From contig CAKQEP010000008.1 in assembly GCA_934230325.1 (NCBI GenBank), positions 8,932 to 72,931 of the forward strand: a stretch of DNA of 64,000 bases, given 5' to 3'. The notes under the pieces are model-generated. The model made no database searches and had not been told where the DNA came from. It saw nothing but the letters and a program-made list of their open reading frames with translations. Position numbers and translations under genes: made by a program. The DNA is from an uncultured Clostridia bacterium. GTDB taxonomy: Bacteria; Bacillota; Clostridia; Christensenellales; CAG-314. Position 1 is the stretch's first letter, and each line of letters starts with the position of its first letter. This document shows positions 15,916-23,264 of the stretch, one piece after another.

Positions 15916-17526
15916 ATGTATCGATACACAAAGGAGCAATCCGAATCGTTAAAAAAGGTTGAGCAAACGCGAGCAAAAAGATTAAACGACCTTTACCCGC
16001 GTATGTCGGCAGAAGATAAAGACGCGGTTTTAAAACAAAATCACCCCGACTACATACAATCCGCTTACCAAACGTTGGAAGTCGGTCAAAACAAAGGCGA
16101 CAAAGTTCTGCGGGAACTTGCCCAACTTCTGCAAGGCAAATCCCGTATTCTCGGCGCAAACATCGACTTGTCCCGCCCCGATTACGACGTGGACGTTCTC
16201 GTCATAGGCGGCGGCGGAGCGGGCTCGGCGGCAGCGATTTCCGCACACCAAAAGGGCGCAAACACTATGATAGTGACAAAACTTCGCATAGGCGACGCAA
16301 ACACTATGATGGCGGAAGGCGGCATACAGGCGGCGGACAAACCCAACGACAGCCCCGCAATACACTATCTCGACGCATTTGGCGGCGGACACTTTGCGGC
16401 AAAGCCGGAGTTGCTCAAAATGCTCGTTACGGAAGCGCCCGACGCGATAGAGTGGCTGTCGCAACTCGGCGTTATGTTTGACAAAGACGACGACGGAAAT
16501 ATGATTACCACGCACGGCGGCGGAACTTCCCGCAAGAGAATGCACGCTTGCAAAGACTATTCCGGCGCGGAGATTATGCGTACCTTGCGCGACGAAGTTT
16601 TAAACAGAAATATCCCCGTCGTTGACTTTACGGCGGCAATAGAACTCGTCAAAGACAAAAACGGCGCGGTGGCAGGCGCGATTTTGCTCAATATGGAAAC
16701 AAAACAACTGCTCGTCGCGCGGGCTAAAACGGTGATAATAGCCACAGGCGGAGCGGGGAGGCTTCACTATCAGGGTTTTCCCACGAGCAACCACTACGGT
16801 GCGACGGCGGACGGATTGATTATCGCTTACCGCGCGGGCGCAAAACTTCTTTACGCCGACACCTTGCAGTACCACCCCACCGGCGTTGCGGAACCTACTC
16901 AAATATTCGGCGCGTTGGTGACGGAAAAAGTACGTTCGCTCGGAGCGCAACTGGTAAACAAAGACGGTCAGCCTTTTGTCTATTCTTTGGAAACGCGCGA
17001 CGTGACGGCGGCGTCGATAATAAGAGAGTGCAAAAAGAGAAACAACGGAGTAACCACCACCGACGGCGTGGGCGTATGGTTGGACACCCCTATGATAGAT
17101 ATTTTGGGCGGAGAAGGCACTATTCTTAAACGCATACCCGCAATGTACCGTATGTTCAACAAGTACGGCATCGACATAACAAAAGAACCTATCCTCGTTT
17201 ACCCCACCCTTCACTACCAAAACGGCGGAATCGACATAAACGGAGATTGTCAGTCCACGACGGTCAAAAATCTGTTTGTTGCGGGCGAAGCGGTAGGCGG
17301 AATACACGGCAGAAACAGACTTATGGGCAACTCGTTGCTTGACGTCATAGTCTTTGGCAGAGACGCGGGCAAAGCGGCGGCAGAAACCGCAAAAACGCTA
17401 AAAATCCCGCAAAACCTCAATATCGACCACGTAAAAGATTTTGACAAGCAACTTGCAGACGCGGGCATAAACTGCTCCGTTCTTTCTCCCCGTATTTTGC
17501 CCGACTACACGAGAAAGGATATGTAA
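15916..17526 (+). CDS. frdA: Fumarate reductase flavoprotein subunit
   Basis: A 536-aa flavoprotein of the FrdA/SdhA family. An unusual ~90-residue N-terminal extension precedes the FAD motif GGGGAGSAAA (98-107). Catalytic landmarks are all present: HPTG (YHPTGV), the Arg of ETRDVTAAS, HYQNGG, and the C-terminal FAD segment RLMGNSLLDV. It should reduce fumarate to succinate using electrons from FrdB. No SdhC/FrdC/D membrane anchor is encoded anywhere in the operon, so the enzyme should be cytosolic and accept electrons from a soluble donor, most plausibly Hdr-Flx. A His in the FAD-linking region (GGxxAADKPN) is not where covalent flavin attachment is normally seen, so covalent binding is uncertain. 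Confidence 0.9.
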   Translation: MYRYTKEQSESLKKVEQTRAKRLNDLYPRMSAEDKDAVLKQNHPDYIQSAYQTLEVGQNKGDKVLRELAQLLQGKSRILGANIDLSRPDYDVDVLVIGGGGAGSAAAISAHQKGANTMIVTKLRIGDANTMMAEGGIQAADKPNDSPAIHYLDAFGGGHFAAKPELLKMLVTEAPDAIEWLSQLGVMFDKDDDGNMITTHGGGTSRKRMHACKDYSGAEIMRTLRDEVLNRNIPVVDFTAAIELVKDKNGAVAGAILLNMETKQLLVARAKTVIIATGGAGRLHYQGFPTSNHYGATADGLIIAYRAGAKLLYADTLQYHPTGVAEPTQIFGALVTEKVRSLGAQLVNKDGQPFVYSLETRDVTAASIIRECKKRNNGVTTTDGVGVWLDTPMIDILGGEGTILKRIPAMYRMFNKYGIDITKEPILVYPTLHYQNGGIDINGDCQSTTVKNLFVAGEAVGGIHGRNRLMGNSLLDVIVFGRDAGKAAAETAKTLKIPQNLNIDHVKDFDKQLADAGINCSVLSPRILPDYTRKDM

Positions 17527-17654
17527 AAACGTTGTCAACCGTCGCAAAAAATGCGATACGTTGCAAAAAAATCAAAACAAACGCACAAAAACTATTATCA
17601 AAAAAACGATAATAAACGACAATAAAACAATAAAAAACAAAAGGAGTAAAAAAA

Positions 17655-17981
17655 ATGTTATCCTCTATCGCAACGGTTTTTGAAATCATAATGGTCATCT
17701 GCTTTGGAGCGTCGTGGCCCTTCAACGTAATCAAAGCCTACAAAGCGCGCTCTACAAAAGGCACAAGCCTTCTGTTTATGTCCCTCATCGGCACGGGGTA
17801 TATCGGCGGAATACTAAACAAAATTCTTACCCTTATCGACGCGGGCAGCCTTACTTGGTTGCAATGGATTGCTTTTGCTTTTTACATAATCAACCTTATA
17901 CTCGTATCTACGGGCATTGCGATATACTTCCGCAACAAAGCCATAGAAAAAGCGGCGCAACAACCCGCAAAAAACGCCTAA
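17655..17981 (+). CDS. PQ-loop (SemiSWEET-like) membrane protein
   Basis: A 108-aa protein with three predicted membrane helices and one PQ-loop-like motif (SWPFNVIKAYKARSTKG, where the loop Pro is followed by Phe). Full-length SWEET/PQ-loop transporters are made by dimers of such three-helix units. The substrate is unknown. AAAGGAG precedes the ATG. Its position between frdA and the hydrogenase pair, on the same strand, suggests co-expression, but the 128-nt gap could hold a separate promoter. Confidence 0.75.
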   Translation: MLSSIATVFEIIMVICFGASWPFNVIKAYKARSTKGTSLLFMSLIGTGYIGGILNKILTLIDAGSLTWLQWIAFAFYIINLILVSTGIAIYFRNKAIEKAAQQPAKNA

Positions 17982-18056
17982 AAACAACCTGAAAACCACC
18001 AAAACAAAAAAATATACCAACCAAAAAACAAAAAACCACAGAGAGGTAAAACACAA

Positions 18057-18296
18057 ATGAACGTAACAGTATGTATCGGTAGCGCATGTCACCTTAAAGG
18101 TTCTCAACAAGTAGCGGACAAACTCAAACAACTCATTGACAAAAACGGTCTTACCGACAAAGTTACCCTAAACGGAACTTTTTGCAAAGGTAATTGCGAA
18201 CAAGGCGTCTGCGTGACGGTAGACGACCAAACTTTTTCCGTCAAACCCGAAACGACGGAAGAGTTTTTCAACAAAAACGTTCTTGCCAAGTTTTAA
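18057..18296 (+). CDS. Thioredoxin-like [2Fe-2S] ferredoxin (NuoE-like), copy 3
   Basis: A 79-aa [2Fe-2S] carrier with CIGSAC and CKGNC. Near twin of the protein at 3577-3822. It is placed 35 nt before the second hydrogenase, as copies 1 and 2 are placed before the sensory one, so the pairing of this carrier with an [FeFe] hydrogenase recurs within the window. Confidence 0.88.
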   Translation: MNVTVCIGSACHLKGSQQVADKLKQLIDKNGLTDKVTLNGTFCKGNCEQGVCVTVDDQTFSVKPETTEEFFNKNVLAKF

Positions 18297-18331
18297 CGGC
18301 AACCGTATACAAAATTTAAGGACAAAATGAT

Positions 18332-19768
18332 ATGACCTCCGTAAAAAAATTCGACACACAGGTTCAGCAACTCAAATACAAGGTGCTACGAGAAGTGGCG
18401 CGCCTTGCTTGGAACGACTCTTTGGACCAAGATATCGTCGATATTCCCAAAATTATTATTCCCGGCAAAACCCCCACTCTCCGCTGTTGCATATACAAAG
18501 AGCGCGCCATCGTGACGGAAAGAGTCAAAGTCGCTATGGGCGGCGACAAAACAAATCCCAACGTAATAGAAGTCATCGACATTGCGTGCGACGAGTGCCC
18601 CGTCAACGGATACGAGGTCACCAGCGCGTGCAGGGGTTGTCTTGCCCACCGTTGCGAAGACGCTTGCCATTTTGGCGCGATAAACTTTGACGAACGCCAC
18701 ACCGCTTATATCGACAAGACAAAATGCAAAGAGTGCGGAGCGTGTTCTAAAGTATGCCCTTACAACGCCATTCGCAACAACAAACGCCCGTGTGAACTTG
18801 CTTGCAAAATCAAAGCGATTTCTATGGGGGAAGAAAAACAAGCCTGCATAAACAACGACAAATGTATTTCTTGCGGCGCGTGTATGTATCAATGCCCCTT
18901 TGGCGCGATTGTGGACAAATCTTTTGTCATCGACGCGATAGACGTCATCAAAAAAAGCCAAAACAATACCAAATATAAGGTTTTTGCCGTCGTCGCGCCG
19001 TCTATATCCAGCCAGTTTAGGTACGCCAAACTCGGGCAGGTGATAAAAGGTCTTAAAGAACTCGGTTTTTACACCGTCGTAGAAGCGGCGTTGGGCGCGG
19101 ATATGGTTTCTATGAGCGAAGCGAAGGAATTGACGGAAAAAGGATTTTTGACAAGTTCCTGCTGCCCCGCCTTTGTCGATTATATCCACAAAAACTACCC
19201 CGACCTGACAAAATACGTTTCTCACAACCTTTCCCCGATGGCGGCGATTGCGCAATATATCAAAAGCACAGAGCCGCAATCCAAAGTTGTGTTTATCGGC
19301 CCTTGCACCGCCAAAAAAGCAGAAGCACACAAGCCCGAAGTCAAACAATACGTCGACGTCGCGCTTACTTTTGAAGAACTTCAAGCGTTGTTTGACAGCA
19401 AGGACATCGACATAACCACGTTGGGAGAAGACGTTCTCGACAACGCGTCGTATTTTGGCAGAATATTCGCAAGAAGCGGCGGTCTGTCGGAATCCGTCGC
19501 GCAAGCCCTTAAAGAACAAAATATAACCGACTTTCAACTCAAACCTTGCGTTTGCGACGGCATAGAAGAATGTAAAATCGCCCTTATCAAAAAAAGCAGA
19601 AACTTGCTCGACGCCAACTTTGTGGAAGGTATGGCGTGTACAAACGGCTGTATCGGCGGCGCAGGTTGCCTGACTCACGGCGAAAAGAACAAAGACGAAG
19701 TGGACAAATACGGCAAGGAAGCGTACGAAAAACATATTTCCGACGCCATCTCCGTTTTAAAAACCTGA
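18332..19768 (+). CDS. Monomeric [FeFe] hydrogenase, group B type
   Basis: A 478-aa cytosolic protein. The N-terminal ~210 residues carry many Cys, including CDECPVNGY, CRGCLAHRCEDACHFGA, and ferredoxin motifs at Cys132/135/138/142 and Cys178/181/184/188. The H-cluster domain follows, with TSSCCPAF (Cys277/278), GPCTAKK (Cys325) and EGMACTNGCIGG (Cys436 and Cys440), so all H-cluster ligands are present. The layout is that of group B, ferredoxin-linked [FeFe] hydrogenases of Clostridia, whose direction in vivo is poorly known. As the last gene of the malate-to-succinate series, it could release as H2 the electrons that Hdr-Flx puts on ferredoxin. Maturases HydE, HydF and HydG are not in the window. 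Confidence 0.92.
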   Translation: MTSVKKFDTQVQQLKYKVLREVARLAWNDSLDQDIVDIPKIIIPGKTPTLRCCIYKERAIVTERVKVAMGGDKTNPNVIEVIDIACDECPVNGYEVTSACRGCLAHRCEDACHFGAINFDERHTAYIDKTKCKECGACSKVCPYNAIRNNKRPCELACKIKAISMGEEKQACINNDKCISCGACMYQCPFGAIVDKSFVIDAIDVIKKSQNNTKYKVFAVVAPSISSQFRYAKLGQVIKGLKELGFYTVVEAALGADMVSMSEAKELTEKGFLTSSCCPAFVDYIHKNYPDLTKYVSHNLSPMAAIAQYIKSTEPQSKVVFIGPCTAKKAEAHKPEVKQYVDVALTFEELQALFDSKDIDITTLGEDVLDNASYFGRIFARSGGLSESVAQALKEQNITDFQLKPCVCDGIEECKIALIKKSRNLLDANFVEGMACTNGCIGGAGCLTHGEKNKDEVDKYGKEAYEKHISDAISVLKT

Positions 19769-19878
19769 CCGCCAAAAACAAAACCATTATACCAAATCAC
19801 AAAACTACTATTTTTAACCCCCACAAAATTAAACCGTTATTAAAACCCCACAAAATTAAACCATTATCTTAAAACGCC

Positions 19879-19917
19879 AAAGGGAGAAACAACTTTTTGT
19901 TTCCCCCTTTGTCTTTT
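19879..19917 (+). terminator. Rho-independent terminator after the hydrogenase
   Basis: A 14-bp stem with one mismatch (19879-19892 with 19897-19910) followed by TGTCTTTT. It probably ends the long malate-to-succinate operon. Just upstream, a 24-nt direct repeat (CCCACAAAATTAAACC...) occurs twice within 19821-19870. Confidence 0.75.
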
Positions 19918-19924
19918 ACGCCGC

Positions 19925-20330
19925 CCCTTGTAAAACATATCTAAACATACTACTTTATATTTTGCAAAGAGTGTTTATTTTAGCGTGGCTGTTTTTTTAA
20001 ATTGTCATTGCGAGGAGCGATTTTTTAACTTAAAAAAATTTATCGACAAAAAAATCGCGACGTGGCAATCTCGCGGAAGCGGTCCTCGTGCAAGATATGG
20101 TACTAATACGCACGTTGCTAAATGCGTGGAGGCAAAGAGTATAAAGGCTCTCATTTGTTTTGCCGTCATAAGGATAAATTGTGCTATTTGCAAATTTTTT
20201 CCTCATAATGACAAGTAAAACACTTTCGCTCGTTTATAAAGATATTACTTTATACTTTGCAAAAGGCAGATGGTCTTATGCGGCTGTTTTTTGGTCGCTA
20301 AAATAGTTTTTTTAGATTTTTGTTGCCAAA
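19925..20330. repeat. Modular palindromic repeat cluster 1
   Basis: The gene-free stretch 19769-20419 is largely repeat. 20002-20085 is a complete module starting TTGTCATTGCGAGGAGCG and ending GTGGCAATCTCGCGGAAGCGG, with a core whose arms (GATTTTTTAA and AAAAAAATC) are complementary. 20162-20215 is the end of an oppositely oriented module with a different core (CAAATTTTTTCCTCATAATG). The linker (TTTATACTTTGCAAA..., GCGTGGCTGTTTTTT) recurs at the other clusters. Confidence 0.8.
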
Positions 20331-20333
20331 CAC

Positions 20334-20362
20334 TTGACTTAAATCGATATTTTTATTATTAT
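20334..20362 (+). promoter_or_regulatory. Promoter of tRNA-Thr
   Basis: TTGACT, 17 nt, TATTAT, ending about 57 nt before the mature tRNA. Confidence 0.6.
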
Positions 20363-20419
20363 ATATAGGCGCTTGACGGCGGCAATTTTTGTTGCGGCGG
20401 TCAACGTCAAATTTTTGAC

Positions 20420-20495
<76 letters not shown>

Positions 20496-20501
20496 CAAAT
20501 C

Positions 20502-20548
20502 AAAAATCGCCAAACCTTTACTTTTTTGGTTTAGCGATTTTTTTGCTT
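20502..20548 (+). terminator. Rho-independent terminator of tRNA-Thr
   Basis: 15-bp stem (20502-20516 with 20528-20542, one G-U pair) running into a T tract. Confidence 0.88.
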
Positions 20549-20598
20549 TTTTGCTTTTTTATATTTTTTGCGTTATTACGTTTTTTACGGTTTTTTGC

Positions 20599-21471
20599 TT
20601 AATACAAAACGGAAAAAGCGTCTGCGGCGGTTGCGGTTGCTGCTACAAAAGCAAAATCTTTTGCGCCCGTCGATTTGAGAGAATATGCAAACCCTTCGGA
20701 TTTTTCGTTGCCGATGAGAGCGTCTGCAACGGTCGTACCTATCAAAAGGTTAAGTTTTTCCGCCGAACCTATGCCAAACACCGTATCCAACGTTTTAAAC
20801 AAATCTTCCGTATCTTCCGCCGACAATCCGTTTAGCGTCAAGGTTTTGTGTGTGACGGTGTAGTCAAACTGCGCCGAACCTTTCTGCACGCGCACGGTTG
20901 ACGACACGTAAAGGCTATCCGGCACATACTTTTTTAGGTAGGAAAAAGGAAACTGATTCATTTCCGCCTTAAAGGGGGTAAGGTCGAGTTTAACCACGAC
21001 GTTGATGTCTGCGCTGCCCGTTTCGTCAATATTAAGAAAATCCGTCTGAATCAATTTTACGTCCAACGATTTGCCGCCGACGTCGATTTTGCCGCCCGTT
21101 TTTTGGTAGAACACGGTTTGTCCCAACGCGCCGACCTGTTTTTCGGTGAGAGAAACCGCCCCTTTCATCGGAGTCGAGCCGCCCATATCGACGGAATAAC
21201 CTTCGTACCCTTTGCCTTCCTCGTACTTGACCATATCTTCTACGGAAGTGTTTACCACGTCTTTTACGTCTACAAAATCTTCCGCGCCAAACGCGCTGGG
21301 GCAAAGTTCGCTTTCGTTTACCGGTTTGCTCAAGGTTTTGAGTTGACCGACGGTATTAAACAAATCTATTCCGTACGTTTTGCGAACATAAACGTACCCG
21401 CCTATGACGGCAACGCCGACGATTGCAACGATAACCACGACGGTGGTGATAAGACCTTTTATCAATTTCAT
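20599..21471 (-). CDS. Hypothetical membrane-anchored protein
   Basis: A 290-aa protein of no family I recognise. One N-terminal membrane helix (residues ~8-30) acts as a signal anchor; the remaining ~260 residues should be outside the cytoplasm. The exterior part is rich in Thr/Ser/Val strands with no Cys except one near residue 57, and no enzymatic motif. AAGGAG stands before the ATG. It is alone on the minus strand, facing the tRNA gene. A role in the envelope is a guess from topology only. Confidence 0.65.
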   Translation of the reverse strand: MKLIKGLITTVVVIVAIVGVAVIGGYVYVRKTYGIDLFNTVGQLKTLSKPVNESELCPSAFGAEDFVDVKDVVNTSVEDMVKYEEGKGYEGYSVDMGGSTPMKGAVSLTEKQVGALGQTVFYQKTGGKIDVGGKSLDVKLIQTDFLNIDETGSADINVVVKLDLTPFKAEMNQFPFSYLKKYVPDSLYVSSTVRVQKGSAQFDYTVTHKTLTLNGLSAEDTEDLFKTLDTVFGIGSAEKLNLLIGTTVADALIGNEKSEGFAYSLKSTGAKDFAFVAATATAADAFSVLY

Positions 21472-21640
21472 ACGATAAATCTCCTTGTTATATTTTTTTG
21501 ATTATACGACAAAAACCGAAAATAATCAAGAATTTACTAAAAAAACTTATTAAGAGCGGTAAAGTTTAAAAACGCCGCCGCTAATTTAAAAAAATCACCG
21601 TTTAAGTTTAAAAAAACGTTATCGTCAACATTAAAAAAAG

Positions 21641-22114
21641 TTACCGTTTGGATTTAAAAAAGGATTTGAGAATTTCTCCGCATTCTTCCTGCAAAACGCC
21701 GCCCGTAGCCGTCAAAAAATGGTTGAGTTGGTTTTCTTCCGCAAGGTTTACGACGCTCCCGCACACTCCGCCTTTGGGGTCGTACGCGCCAAAATACACC
21801 TGCTTTATGCGCGCGTTGAAACACGCCCCCAAACACATAGCGCACGGCTCTAAAGTCACGTACAAAACGCAATTTTCCAACCGCCAACTATTGAGTTTTT
21901 TGCAGGCTTTTTCTATTGCTATTACTTCTGCGTGGTGCGTTGCGATTTGCTTTTTGTTGCGGTCGTTTCTCCCGCGCGACAAAATTTTGCCGTCCAAAAC
22001 CACCACCGCGCCGATAGGGACTTCTCCGTTTTCGTAGGCTTTTTGGGCTTGTTTTAATGCCGCCCGCATAAATTTTTCGTTCTGTTTTTGACTATACGTA
22101 TCTACTTTTTGCAT
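21641..22114 (-). CDS. tadA: tRNA-specific adenosine deaminase
   Basis: A 157-aa zinc deaminase that makes inosine at position 34 of tRNA-Arg(ACG). Zinc and catalytic motif HAEVIAIEKA (His and Glu) and PCAMCLGAC (two Cys) are intact, and the length is normal. No clear Shine-Dalgarno sequence precedes the chosen ATG (22114); Met16 is an alternative. It is separated from the gene downstream by 170 nt of weak A-rich degenerate repeats (21530-21640). Confidence 0.93.
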   Translation of the reverse strand: MQKVDTYSQKQNEKFMRAALKQAQKAYENGEVPIGAVVVLDGKILSRGRNDRNKKQIATHHAEVIAIEKACKKLNSWRLENCVLYVTLEPCAMCLGACFNARIKQVYFGAYDPKGGVCGSVVNLAEENQLNHFLTATGGVLQEECGEILKSFFKSKR

Positions 22115-22159
22115 ACAACGATAATTTTTCTTTTGGTTTTTTTGTTTAGTTTTGATTTG

Positions 22160-23056
22160 TTAAAACCGCTTTGTTGTCAATGCGCCGCCGCCGTTTTTGT
22201 TTTCTCCCGCAACGGTGTTTAGCAATCTTCTCGGTATATCGGCGTTTTTTTCAAATATTGCGTTAAACTGACTGTACGGAAACGGGTGACCGAATTTGTC
22301 GCTACCTACCTCTACCGTAAAAGACGGTATCCCGAGCGCGCTGACGCACCAGTCTTTGTACCCGCCCGCGCTGCCCGCCTCGTCGGGAACGACGGTGTAC
22401 CCCGTCAACTCCGCAATACTGCGCGCAAGTCGGTAGTGCCGCCACAGCCGTTGTTTGTCTTTTTGATAAAACCGCCAAAAAACGACTTCTCCTTTGCAGT
22501 GATAGTTTAAGGTTGCGAGCGGCTTGACTGCTTGAGTAAACCGCGCAAGGCATTGCGTTTCCTTTTCGCTATGCGGATATTTTCCCACGTAATTTGCGCT
22601 CGATTTGTAAAAAAGGTTGCTTTTGCCCTGCCCCCACCTTGCGTCAAAATTGACGTTTAGGTCCACTGCGTCGGCGTTGGCTTTCCACAAACTGAAATCC
22701 GTGCCGCCGTTTATCTTGATAAGATTTTGCCGCCGCTTTTTGTCCTCGATAAACGCCGCGCCTTCCTGCGCGAGCCGCACGCCGTCAACGTTGACCATAG
22801 GAACAAAATATATTCCGCCCAAAAGCAAAAGATTTTTGTTTTTGAGCAAATGTTTTGCCTGATTGACCACCAAAAGCGACGTAATATGTTCTCGCGCGTG
22901 TATTGCGCCCGTGACGATAATGCAATCGCCTTTTTTGTCGCCCACAAATACGTAGGGTATGCTTTGCCCCAACGTACTGTTGCCTATACTGCCCGTTTCG
23001 ACGCCGCGCGCCGCAAACTGCTCCGTTTCCTTCAACAAATCCCGATAACCAAACAC
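22160..23056 (-). CDS. M14-family zinc carboxypeptidase
   Basis: A 298-aa peptidase. Zinc ligands HAREH (His and Glu) and the later His in NYHCKGEVVFWRF, plus a catalytic Glu in FTVEVGSD, place it in M14. Such proteins in spore formers trim peptidoglycan stem peptides or amidate-type bonds (for example gamma-D-glutamyl-diaminopimelate endopeptidases); the substrate is not shown by the sequence. The frame is open 44 codons further upstream, but I choose the GTG at 23056: it is preceded by AAAGAGGTGG, and the domain begins right after it. No signal peptide is seen with that start, so it may act in the cytoplasm or forespore. Confidence 0.82.
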   Translation of the reverse strand: MFGYRDLLKETEQFAARGVETGSIGNSTLGQSIPYVFVGDKKGDCIIVTGAIHAREHITSLLVVNQAKHLLKNKNLLLLGGIYFVPMVNVDGVRLAQEGAAFIEDKKRRQNLIKINGGTDFSLWKANADAVDLNVNFDARWGQGKSNLFYKSSANYVGKYPHSEKETQCLARFTQAVKPLATLNYHCKGEVVFWRFYQKDKQRLWRHYRLARSIAELTGYTVVPDEAGSAGGYKDWCVSALGIPSFTVEVGSDKFGHPFPYSQFNAIFEKNADIPRRLLNTVAGENKNGGGALTTKRF

Positions 23057-23264
23057 ACGACCACCTCTTTTTGCATTAAAATATATATATGCAAAAGAAA
23101 TGCAGTTAGTTAACAAAAAAGGGCAAAAAAGACGATTTAACAAGATAAAACCATATTTTAAAGCGGTGAGCGGCTTGCGTTTTAGCAATCAAAACCGCTT
23201 TAACAAGGGCAAAAATCACCGCCGACGCCGTTTATCTCGATAAGATTTTTCCGCCGCCGTTTTT

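Noticed and set aside
15228..17526. Membrane-bound quinone-linked succinate dehydrogenase
   Set aside because: No cytochrome b or anchor gene is present; the only small membrane protein nearby (17655-17981) is a three-helix PQ-loop protein without heme-binding His pattern.
19925..20330. CRISPR array
   Set aside because: Repeats are not regularly spaced, are inverted relative to each other, and no cas gene is in the window.
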